A DNA stretch of 51,513 nt from Acidimicrobiaceae bacterium. Its GTDB lineage: Bacteria; Actinomycetota; Acidimicrobiia; Acidimicrobiales; Aldehydirespiratoraceae. Both the position numbers and the translations under genes were made by a program. The notes beneath the pieces were generated by a model. The model was not told the origin of the DNA. It did no database searches and worked only from the letters and a program-made list of their open reading frames with translations. Location: the NCBI GenBank assembly GCA_028819005.1, contig JAPPMP010000014.1:1-51513 (forward strand). Direction: 5' to 3'. Of this stretch, positions 43,079 through 50,560 are shown piece after piece (position 1 is the stretch's first letter; the number at the start of each line of letters is the position of its first letter).

Positions 43079-43284
43079 ATGGGAGTCGGCTTTATCGGAC
43101 TGTGCAATATCGGAGGGCGCTGTGCCCGCAATGTTCTCGCCGCGGTCACGAGTCGACGCTTGCTGCCCTCGACGATTCCGTCTGCCCGCGGCTCGTGGGC
43201 ACCGGTGCCGGCGCAGCGGCGGACCCGCACCAATCGTCTCAGCGGCCTCAAACCCTGCCGATTGAGTTCAGCGGCTTGACTTGA
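43079..43284 (+). pseudogene. Relic of a 3-hydroxyisobutyrate-dehydrogenase-like gene
   Basis: Behind a clear ribosome binding site (GGGAGAG), ATG 43079 opens with MGVGFIGLCNIGGRCARNVL, which matches the NAD-binding N-terminus of beta-hydroxyacid dehydrogenases (GFIGLGNMG-PMARNLL). A Cys replaces the second Gly of the nucleotide loop. After about 24 codons the similarity moves to another frame (HESTLAALDDS), as expected after an indel in the next strand-helix unit, and then fades. The rest of the gene is gone; the intact Fic gene's 3' end follows immediately. Confidence 0.5.
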
Positions 43285-44632
43285 GTCCCAGCGAACGCAG
43301 CGTTGCTGGAATGTCCCCACTGCTTCGGAATTCGAATGTCCTTCCTACACGCGTCTGGGCTAGCAGCCCGAGTTGCTCCAACGTCAGGAGATCGGTCCGG
43401 GCGGTTTGGTATGTGACCCGTTCCTGCTCTTGGTGTTCGCGGATCGTGAAGGATCGGTAGGGGTCGCGATGGGCGGCGTTGATCACCGCGATCTGGCGAC
43501 GGTTCAGGTGGGGCACCGTGAGCAGCAGCTTGTCGACTTCCGCGACCTCGGCGATCTTCTTTGAGATGTATCGGTTGAGGCTGGCGATTGCCTTTTCGAT
43601 GACCGCCAGCTGGTGGATCACGAAATAGGTGGAGTCGTTGTTGTCGGTCTCAGCGTGCAGGTATGACCGGATGTACTGCGCGGGCGCCTCCCGCAGAACG
43701 GTCGAGATCGAGAAGTACTGGGCGAGCCAGTATCCGGACCGCAGCATCGACCAGTAGAACAAGGCCCTTGCGGTGCGTCCGTTCCCGTCTACGAACGGGT
43801 GGTCGTGCCCCAACCAGAAATGGATGAGGATGGCGCGGACGACGGGGTGTAGGAATCCCTCGTCGTTTTCAGCGTTGGCGAAGGCGCAGAGCTGCTCCAT
43901 CCGCTCGGGAAGTTCTTCTGCCGACGGGGGTTGATGCAGCACCCGGTTGTCGTTGTCGACAACCATGACCCGGTCTTCGCCAGGTTGTTGAAGGCGTCCG
44001 GCGTCTGCGCCATCGTGCAGTGTGCCCTCGGTGACGACGCGGTGCAGGTTCAGCACCGCGTCGGGTGTGAGCGGCGTTTCTTCTGTGGCCAGCTGTTCGG
44101 CAGCCTGCATGGCGTTGAAATTGTTGAGAACCATCTGTTCGGCGTGGCCTCGTGGCCGCCGATTAGTTTGGAGCATCTCCCGGGCGGCCCGCCTGGTCGT
44201 GGCCGCGCCCTCGAGCATGCTTGAGGTGATCGCTTCTTCAGCCAGCAGCGAGGACGCCAGGTAGCGATCACGCGATTCGATGGTCGTGAACGCGTCCTCA
44301 GTGCCGATCCGACCGCCGGCCTGTTGATCAATGCGATGCACCATGGCTTGGATCGGGTCGACGTTGGAGAACCGGTACGGGGCGCTGTTCGTGCCTCTGA
44401 GGGGCAGGTCGCGTGCAAGAACCTGGCGGCTGTAGACGGTTCCGAACCACCACTCTCGGATTGTGAGACCCTCGGGCGGGTCTTTGTAGCGCATCTCATC
44501 CCAGTGCAGGTAGCGGCCCTTGTAGTCGACTGGATTTGTGGTTGTGAAGACGTGCTCCAGGCGCGCCGGGCCGGATTCGATGATTTCGTTGAGCAGTTCG
44601 TGCCAGTCTGGTGGCGGAAGTGCCTTCACCAT
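43268..44632 (-). CDS. Fic-family AMP-transferase, class II (N-terminal inhibitory helix), winged-helix C-terminus
   Basis: The 454-residue protein is intact. The catalytic loop reads DHPFVDGNGRTARAL, the full HPFxxGNGR motif, so it should transfer AMP (or a similar group) to a protein hydroxyl. The N-terminal helix ITSSMLEGAA carries [S/T]xxxE[G/N], the inhibitory glutamate motif of class II Fic enzymes, so activity is probably self-restrained. The C-terminal part (ITIREHQEQERVTYQTARTDLLTLEQLGLL in outline) is a winged helix that may bind its own promoter, where an 11-bp inverted repeat lies. No antitoxin gene is adjacent. The target is unknown. Confidence 0.93.
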   Translation of the reverse strand: MVKALPPPDWHELLNEIIESGPARLEHVFTTTNPVDYKGRYLHWDEMRYKDPPEGLTIREWWFGTVYSRQVLARDLPLRGTNSAPYRFSNVDPIQAMVHRIDQQAGGRIGTEDAFTTIESRDRYLASSLLAEEAITSSMLEGAATTRRAAREMLQTNRRPRGHAEQMVLNNFNAMQAAEQLATEETPLTPDAVLNLHRVVTEGTLHDGADAGRLQQPGEDRVMVVDNDNRVLHQPPSAEELPERMEQLCAFANAENDEGFLHPVVRAILIHFWLGHDHPFVDGNGRTARALFYWSMLRSGYWLAQYFSISTVLREAPAQYIRSYLHAETDNNDSTYFVIHQLAVIEKAIASLNRYISKKIAEVAEVDKLLLTVPHLNRRQIAVINAAHRDPYRSFTIREHQEQERVTYQTARTDLLTLEQLGLLAQTRVGRTFEFRSSGDIPATLRSLGLKSSR

Positions 44633-44660
44633 TCTTGTACGTTACGCGATTTCACGCGGT

Positions 44661-44701
44661 AAATACTAATTTTGACATCAATTATAACTCAATTAGTATT
44701 T
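44661..44701. promoter_or_regulatory. AT-rich 11-bp inverted repeat upstream of the Fic gene
   Basis: AAATACTAATT (44661-44671) and AATTAGTATTT (44691-44701) are perfect inverted arms around 19 bases of AT-rich DNA, 29 bases before the Fic start. It is a good candidate operator for the Fic protein's own winged helix. It could also form a hairpin downstream of the anti-sigma gene. Confidence 0.6.
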
Positions 44702-44751
44702 CGCGTTTGTAATTCGACTGGGGGCCGAGCGCACAGTGTCAGGTCGCGGGT

Positions 44752-45867
44752 TCAACCGATGAGGGTTGCGAGTCGGACGATTTCGCAGTCGGGGTCGGCA
44801 GCGGTGAGCACTTCGGCGGCGTTGATGGAGAGTTCGACGACAACGGCCGTGGTCGCCGAGTCGGCGATGATGGTTTCGCCCACGCTGATTCCACCGCTGC
44901 CGACACTGTGGTCCAGGGCGTCGATGTAGGAGCGGAGTTCCTGCCCGCAGGCAGCATCGGCGAGGGCCTGCTCGGCGATTCCCTGCTCCTCTGCGACTTG
45001 GGGGATCGCGGTCGCTCCGGCGGCGACCAGCTCACGCCATTGTTCTGCGGTGTGGTCGATCAGCGCGTCGAGGGCTTCGTAATGCTCCGCGATCTCCAGG
45101 TCGAGGGGGCGGTAGCTCATTCTGGCTGCAGAGCCTTCTCTGGTTTCGTCCGAAACGCCCTGCTCGGAGTGCAAGGAGTCGGCAAAGTCGCCCATGTCGT
45201 CGTCGGCTGAGTCGTCGGCAGGGTCGTCCGCGGCGGTCATGTCGTCGTCCTCGGCAGTCATCTCGTCGGATTCAACCGGGCCGGCTTCGACATGACTGTC
45301 CGGTTCCCCGGCTTCGGCTTTGCGAGCCCAGTCGGCCAGTTCCTCTGCATCAGAGTCGTACCCTGGGGCGTCCATCGGGTGGTCGAAATCGTCGCCGTCG
45401 TCGGCCATCTCGTCCCCGAGATACTCGTCGGCTGTTTCGGCGCTGTCGTCGGAGGTGCTAGCGAACATTTCGTCGCCGGAGTCTGAGCTGAGAGCGATCA
45501 CCGCACCGACCAGCCCGGCGAGGAGCACCAGGGTCGCTGCGACGGTTGCGAGCCGCTGCGGGCTGCCCAGTCGAGCAATGCCCCCCAAACCGGGAATGCG
45601 CAATGAGCGGATGCCTCTTGCCGCTGCCAGATCGGTGATCTGGTCGCTCGCGGCGCTCTGTGCGAGTGCATTGTCGATGAGGCGGTCCACATCGCTGCCC
45701 GGCAACGGTGGCACGGGGGCGGACAGCAGGTCCTTTGCGGTCTGGAATTCTTGGACGCGTGCCCGCAGGGCGGGGTCCGCTTCGATGCGAGCGACCTCGT
45801 CGAGGGTCGCTTCACCGTCGATGTAGGACGAAATGAGTTCGTCGTCGGTAGGGGTCGGGTCATTCAT
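44752..45867 (-). CDS. Anti-sigma factor-like membrane protein
   Basis: The 371-residue protein is coupled to an ECF sigma gene by an 8-base overlap. An N-terminal ISSYIDGEATLDEVARIEADPALRARV segment resembles the anti-sigma domain, but without the HxxxCxxC zinc site. One membrane helix (LATVAATLVLLAGLVGAVIAL) is followed by a long, strongly acidic Asp/Glu/Ala region (about residues 130-240) and a folded extracytoplasmic part with a single Cys pair. It is the positional counterpart of the SigM anti-sigma factor (Rv3912). Confidence 0.8.
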   Translation of the reverse strand: MNDPTPTDDELISSYIDGEATLDEVARIEADPALRARVQEFQTAKDLLSAPVPPLPGSDVDRLIDNALAQSAASDQITDLAAARGIRSLRIPGLGGIARLGSPQRLATVAATLVLLAGLVGAVIALSSDSGDEMFASTSDDSAETADEYLGDEMADDGDDFDHPMDAPGYDSDAEELADWARKAEAGEPDSHVEAGPVESDEMTAEDDDMTAADDPADDSADDDMGDFADSLHSEQGVSDETREGSAARMSYRPLDLEIAEHYEALDALIDHTAEQWRELVAAGATAIPQVAEEQGIAEQALADAACGQELRSYIDALDHSVGSGGISVGETIIADSATTAVVVELSINAAEVLTAADPDCEIVRLATLIG

Positions 45868-46456
45868 TGGCTTGTTTGTTCTGACGATTCTCGGGGTCGG
45901 CCTGGTTCCTCGAACTGCGGGGATTCATGACGTCGATCAACTGGCGCCGGCCGCGGGCGATCCGCGAGCGGACGGTGCCGGGAGCGACATCGAGCACTTC
46001 GGCGATCTCGTTGTAGTTGAGGCCCGCCACGTCGCGCAGCACCACCGCGGCACGGAATTCTTGGGGCAGCTGTTCGAGTCCGCGGTCGACGTCTATGCGG
46101 GCGGTGACTGTTTCGGCGGGGTCTCGGGGCGTGCTGGCTGCCATCGGGGTGGGATCGGCTTGTTCGTGTTCGGTCAGGCCGGGTGTGGGTTGTCTTTGCC
46201 GTCGGCGTAGTTCGTCGATGCAGGCGTTGGTGGCGATCCGGTAGATCCAGGTTGAGAACTTGGAGCGTCCGTCGAAGCGGGGGAGTCCTTTGACAACGGC
46301 GATCAGTGCTTCTTGAGTGGCGTCGAGGGCGTCGGCGTCGTTGCCGGCGATTCGTCGACAGATTGCGTGGATGCGGCTCTGGTGGTTGCGCAGTAGCTGG
46401 TCGAGGGCCTGCCGGTCGCCTCGTTGGGCAGCCTGGATAAGGGTCGAGTCGTCCAT
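45860..46456 (-). CDS. ECF RNA polymerase sigma factor (SigM-like position)
   Basis: The 198-residue sigma-70 ECF factor has region 2 with LLRNHQSRIHAICRRIAGNDADALDATQEALI and FDGRSKFSTWIYRIATNACIDELRRR. Region 4 has LPQEFRAAVVLRDVAGLNYNEIAEVLDVAPGTVRSRIARGRRQL. A Pro/Thr-rich linker separates them. Gene order with anti-sigma, trxB and trxA equals the mycobacterial sigM locus, so an envelope or redox stress regulon is a reasonable inference. The C-tail is basic and Asn/Gln-rich. Confidence 0.93.
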   Translation of the reverse strand: MDDSTLIQAAQRGDRQALDQLLRNHQSRIHAICRRIAGNDADALDATQEALIAVVKGLPRFDGRSKFSTWIYRIATNACIDELRRRQRQPTPGLTEHEQADPTPMAASTPRDPAETVTARIDVDRGLEQLPQEFRAAVVLRDVAGLNYNEIAEVLDVAPGTVRSRIARGRRQLIDVMNPRSSRNQADPENRQNKQANE

Positions 46457-46546
46457 GAAGCGTTGCTGCGACCCTAGTACGGGCTGCTTCGTCAGGTTTG
46501 CCGGGTGAGGCAGCAGTTTGCCGAACGCCGCAGGTTTGCCGGCGAG

Positions 46547-47374
46547 TCAGTTTTGCAGGGCGAATCCGATGACGCCGGGCCCGCCGTGGGTGCCGACGAC
46601 CGGGCCGATCAACTCGACTCGGGCATCTCGGATGTCGACGATCCCGTCGATCATCCGCAGGAACTCGTCGAGGTCGGGTGCTTGTGCGTGCATGATGGCG
46701 AGGTTCTCCGCTTCGTCGTATTCGGCGAGCTTGTCGCGGAGCCAGGCAAGGGCCTTCTTGCGGGTGCGTTGTTTGCTTGCTTCTTCGACTTCGCCGCTTG
46801 ACAGGTCGAGGATCGGCTTGATCGACAGCATCGAGCCGAGCAGGGCTTGCGCGCCGCCGATCCGCCCGCCCTTTTTAAGGTTTTCGAGCGTGTCCAGCGC
46901 GCCGAAGACGTGTGTGCGGTCGCTGAGGTCGTCCACGGCGGATTCGATCTGGTCGGTTGTCGCTCCGTCGGCTGCCATTTTGGCGGCTTCGATCACGATC
47001 GATCCGAGTCCGACCGTGATCGAGCGGCTGTCGACCACTCGGATGTCGCCACCGATCGCGTCCGCGGCGGTCTTGGCGGACTGCATTGTCGCTGAGAGGG
47101 CTGCGGAGAGGTTGATGCAGACGACTCCGGATGCGCCGGCGTCGAGTTGCCGGCGGAAGGCCTGGTCGAACCGGCCCGGCGCAGGCGCGGCTGTTTCGGG
47201 GAGCGTGTCGGCGGCGTCCAGCTTGCGGTAGAACTCCTCGACGGTGAGCTCTTCGCGGTCGATGTACTCGGTTTCGCCGAAGCGAATCGAGAGGGGCACG
47301 ACCTCGATGTTGAGGTCGCCGACCTCGTCGCCGCGAAGATCACATGCGCTGTCGGTGACGATACGAACGGTCAT
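46547..47374 (-). CDS. DegV-family fatty-acid-binding protein
   Basis: The 275-residue protein begins VRIVTDSACDL, with the usual GVVCINLSAALSATMQSA and VVDSRSITVGLG, and LENLKKGGRIGGAQALLGSMLSIKPIL. Such FakB-like proteins hold a fatty acid for phosphorylation by FakA. No FakA gene is nearby. ATG 47374 has AGGAGG just upstream. It follows DUF6049 by 29 bases and is probably co-transcribed. Confidence 0.92.
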   Translation of the reverse strand: MTVRIVTDSACDLRGDEVGDLNIEVVPLSIRFGETEYIDREELTVEEFYRKLDAADTLPETAAPAPGRFDQAFRRQLDAGASGVVCINLSAALSATMQSAKTAADAIGGDIRVVDSRSITVGLGSIVIEAAKMAADGATTDQIESAVDDLSDRTHVFGALDTLENLKKGGRIGGAQALLGSMLSIKPILDLSSGEVEEASKQRTRKKALAWLRDKLAEYDEAENLAIMHAQAPDLDEFLRMIDGIVDIRDARVELIGPVVGTHGGPGVIGFALQN

Positions 47375-47403
47375 GGTTCCTCCTGGTTCTTTCGCTGGTT
47401 CTT

Positions 47404-49692
47404 TCAGGGTTGATTTGGTCGGGTTGTTTGGGACTGGTCCGACTGCTGATCTGGATCTGGATCTGGGTCTGGATCTGGGTCTGGGGGTGTATCGGGGCTG
47501 GTGTCTGCGTCTGGATCGTGACCGGCGCCGGTATCGGCGTTTGGGTCGGCCTCCGTCTCGGCAGTGGCTGCTTCGGCGTCGGCTGTCGGGTCAGCAGCCG
47601 CGACCGTAGCAGCGGCACGGTTGTGGCGTACACGTCGGATCGTTCGGACCCACCACCCGCCGAGCACGATGAGGGCGATGACAGAGATCACCAGGCCAAG
47701 CCCGGAGATCGCCGTGGAGCGGATGTCGATGACCCCTTCATGGAGTTCGAGCTGCCCTCCTGGCGAGGTGATGGCGACTGTGACCCGGGCGTCTCCAGAG
47801 GCGAGCGTTTCGACGCGCACGGATATCTCGTTGTCGCCGGGCGCCAGGGTCCGGGCGGACCGCTCCCCGTCCACAAAGCGCAGTTTCTCGGCGCTGAACA
47901 GCAGGTCGACGTTGATCGGCAGTGGTTGTCCGTTGCGGATTGTGATCCGCAGGTCGGCTCGCCGGTCCGTCAGGGTGATGCGCTCGGCCGGTTCGACGGT
48001 GACGTCGGAGGTGCCGGTGAGCACTGCGTCGAACGCGCTGCGCGTGTATGCGGCGCTCTGTTCGTCGCTGAGGCTGCCGGCGGCGCCTGCTCGCAGAAGG
48101 GTTTCCAGAGCGGTGACAGGGGTGCGTGCCGGGGCGATCATTGAGGCGTAGGCGGCGACGGCTCCTCGTGTGACGGCGATGTCGGCTGCGCGCTGTGCCA
48201 GGTCCGGCGCCGGGAGCGGGTCCAACGACGCTTGGACCGGTTGGCCTGCCGTGTTGCGGGCAACGGGAACACCGAGCGCCTCCGACAGCGATGACAGCCG
48301 GAGGTTGCTGCGTTGGTCGAAGCCGTCGGTGAGCACGTCGAGCTCTGTCGCCCGCCAGCCTTCGAACCTGAACATGATCGCCTTGTCGGCGGTTGCGTTG
48401 TCGGCTTCGATTGCGAGTTCGACCAGCGCGCGGTGGCCTGCGAGTTCAGGGTCGGCGGGGCTGCTTGCCAGGCGCAGGACAGTGTCTCTGGCGATGGCGG
48501 GTGTGGTTGCGCCGTTGGAGTCTCTGAGGGCCAGCGGCGTGAATTCGTCGAGTGCGCTGGGGTTGCGGATGACCTGGGCGGGTTCGACGATGACCGCCTC
48601 GGTGCCGAGGCTGCGCAGCAGGGCCAGGGTTTCAGGGGTGGCGCTGTCGTCCAGGATGGAGATGTTCGTCGGCCTGCGCCCGAGTGTTTCGGCGATGACG
48701 TCGGACCCGTAGCTGTACTGTCGGGCGATCATGGCAGTGTCCCCGGCGAGCCGCCAGCCCTCCTCGTCGAGTTCGACCCAGGGGGAGTTGAGGACGGGCC
48801 GGTCGGTGAGCAGTCCGGCGAGTTCTGCTAGCTGTTCGCTGTCGTTCGCAGCCAGCGCCTGCAGCGTTTCGGGTTGTATTGCCACGGTGACGGGGATGTC
48901 GGGCCGCCCGGCGATCTGTCTGGCGCGGGCGAGCAGGTCGTCGGCGTCGAGGCTGATCGTCTGGTCGGGTTGGACGGCGAGCGGTGCGGTGAGGTCGGCA
49001 AAGAAGGCGACGTGGAAGACGGGCTGCTGTTGTTCCTCGAGCACGAGCAGGTAGGTGGTGAGCGTGTCAAGGGTGTCGCCGTCGCTGTCCTCGAGGGTGA
49101 TGACGACGGGCAGTGCCCCTTGGTTGATGCGCAGGATCTCACCGATCTCGTGGTCAGGGATCTCGATCGTTAAGGTCTCTTCGGTGCTGTCGAGCTGGCA
49201 GGGGCTGTCGGTCAGGGGCTGGTCGACGTTGCAGCTGAAGTCGCTGAATGGGCACCCGGCGACGCCGTCGTAGCTGGCGTGGATTTCTTCTCGGGTGGTG
49301 AGGGCCTCGTAGATCCGGATGCGGATTCTGGCGTCGGCCGGAGCGGTCAGTCGAAGGTCGATGGTTGCGGGTTCGTCGCCGACGAAGGCTGTTTGGGCGA
49401 CGAGGTCTATTCCTCCGTCAGCTTGGGCTGCGGCCGGTTCGACGGCGGTGACGGCGGTGACCACGCTCAGGCCAACCGCGATCAGACCGAAGAGGGTGCT
49501 GAGCATGGCCCAGGCAAGGCCCGGTGCTGCCAGGGCGAGGCCGGCGGAGACGGAATCGGCGGATACGGGGCCAGGACCGGCGGGGTCGCTGTCACCGGTG
49601 GCGTCGGCGGGGTCGCCACCGACGGCGGGGTCGCTGTCATCGGCGGGGTCGCCACCGACGGCGGGTTGGGCTGAGACGGTGTGCCGGATCAT
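47404..49692 (-). CDS. DUF6049 secreted/membrane protein (Rv3909-like)
   Basis: ATG 49692 overlaps the GNAT stop (ATGA) and gives 762 residues. After a repetitive Asp/Gly/Pro N-tail (PAVGGDPADDSDPAVGGDPAD) comes an export helix (WAMLSTLFGLIAVGLSVVTAV) with a likely AAA cleavage site. A large extracellular domain follows, then one membrane helix (LGLVISVIALIVLGGWWV) near residue 670. The cytosolic tail is acidic and contains (DP)n repeats. Rv3909 is the positional counterpart and is predicted to act in cell-wall biology. The function is not established. Confidence 0.82.
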   Translation of the reverse strand: MIRHTVSAQPAVGGDPADDSDPAVGGDPADATGDSDPAGPGPVSADSVSAGLALAAPGLAWAMLSTLFGLIAVGLSVVTAVTAVEPAAAQADGGIDLVAQTAFVGDEPATIDLRLTAPADARIRIRIYEALTTREEIHASYDGVAGCPFSDFSCNVDQPLTDSPCQLDSTEETLTIEIPDHEIGEILRINQGALPVVITLEDSDGDTLDTLTTYLLVLEEQQQPVFHVAFFADLTAPLAVQPDQTISLDADDLLARARQIAGRPDIPVTVAIQPETLQALAANDSEQLAELAGLLTDRPVLNSPWVELDEEGWRLAGDTAMIARQYSYGSDVIAETLGRRPTNISILDDSATPETLALLRSLGTEAVIVEPAQVIRNPSALDEFTPLALRDSNGATTPAIARDTVLRLASSPADPELAGHRALVELAIEADNATADKAIMFRFEGWRATELDVLTDGFDQRSNLRLSSLSEALGVPVARNTAGQPVQASLDPLPAPDLAQRAADIAVTRGAVAAYASMIAPARTPVTALETLLRAGAAGSLSDEQSAAYTRSAFDAVLTGTSDVTVEPAERITLTDRRADLRITIRNGQPLPINVDLLFSAEKLRFVDGERSARTLAPGDNEISVRVETLASGDARVTVAITSPGGQLELHEGVIDIRSTAISGLGLVISVIALIVLGGWWVRTIRRVRHNRAAATVAAADPTADAEAATAETEADPNADTGAGHDPDADTSPDTPPDPDPDPDPDPDQQSDQSQTTRPNQP

Positions 49693-50507
49693 GTGAGTGT
49701 GCGGTACATGACCGTGAGCGTGTGCTCCTGCAGGGCGAACCCGAGTCTCTGGTAGAGCCGCAGGGCGTTGTCGTTGTGCTTTTGGGTGTTGACCCAGACG
49801 AGTTCCGCCCCGCGTCGCCGGGCCCAGGCGAGGGCGTCGTCGACTAGCAGCGTCCCGATTCCCTGACGGCGCACGGCCGGGTGGACGGCGAGCCTTTGCA
49901 GGTATCCCGTTCGTCCCGCGCGTCCAGCGAGGGCGTAGCCGACGACCTCGTTGTTGTGGTCGTCGGATTCGGGTGGTTCCGCGAGGTCGGCACGCCGCAT
50001 GATCCTCAGCCGGCTCGCCGGTGTGGCTTTGATCGTGTCTTCGAGCCCATCGCGGTCGAAGCGCCAGAATTCGTCGAACGATTGGCCGTCGAGGGTGAGT
50101 ATGTCGTGGAAGTCGCAGTTGGTTCCGCGGCGGCTCCTCGGGCCCGTCCGGCGCCATGGTCGCGGCCGCTGAAGGCGGGGTTGACTGCCGGTCCCGGCGG
50201 TCGCCCGGGTGCCGCCCGGCTGGGCTGCAGAGCCGGGTTGGAGGTCGTGGCGCAGCAGGTGGAGGTGCTCGCGTTCGCTGAAGTCGTCGCTGCGGAAGGC
50301 GGCTCGCTCGGGCGGGCCGACCGCAGCGGTGACAACGGCCTGATATCCCTGGTTTTGCAGTATTCTCCGGGCCGCGGACAGCGACTGTTGATCGAGTGTC
50401 GGGGCAGCGCTCAGCGGTATGAGGATGGCCAGTTCAGCGCGGCCCTGCCAGCGTCCGGCGCGGAATCTGGCGTTGTCGACAGCGAACTGGGTGAGAGCCA
50501 TGGTCAT
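49689..50507 (-). CDS. GNAT-family N-acetyltransferase
   Basis: The 272-residue protein has a C-terminal GNAT domain: YLQRLAVHPAVRRQGIGTLLVDDALAWARRRGAELVWV (Q/RxxGxG/A motif A) and NDNALRLYQRLGFALQEHT. An N-terminal domain of about 100 residues and an Arg/Pro-rich linker precede it. The start is taken at ATG 50507; ATG 50501 is equally possible. It is divergent from the CCA enzyme and coupled to DUF6049. The acceptor is unknown. Confidence 0.85.
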   Translation of the reverse strand: MTMALTQFAVDNARFRAGRWQGRAELAILIPLSAAPTLDQQSLSAARRILQNQGYQAVVTAAVGPPERAAFRSDDFSEREHLHLLRHDLQPGSAAQPGGTRATAGTGSQPRLQRPRPWRRTGPRSRRGTNCDFHDILTLDGQSFDEFWRFDRDGLEDTIKATPASRLRIMRRADLAEPPESDDHNNEVVGYALAGRAGRTGYLQRLAVHPAVRRQGIGTLLVDDALAWARRRGAELVWVNTQKHNDNALRLYQRLGFALQEHTLTVMYRTLT

Positions 50508-50548
50508 TGTTACGATACGTCGCTCTCCGTTGAGCAGGCAGCGCCCGG

Positions 50549-50554
50549 TAATGT
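50549..50554 (+). promoter_or_regulatory. Candidate -10 box of a leaderless CCA-enzyme transcript
   Basis: TAATGT lies seven bases before the GTG start of the CCA enzyme gene and no Shine-Dalgarno sequence is present. A leaderless mRNA, common in actinobacteria, is therefore likely. Confidence 0.45.
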
Positions 50555-50560
50555 CTTTGT

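Noticed and set aside
49693..50157. N-terminal extension of DUF6049
   Set aside because: It overlaps the GNAT gene in the wrong phase; ATG 49692 overlaps the GNAT stop and precedes an export helix.
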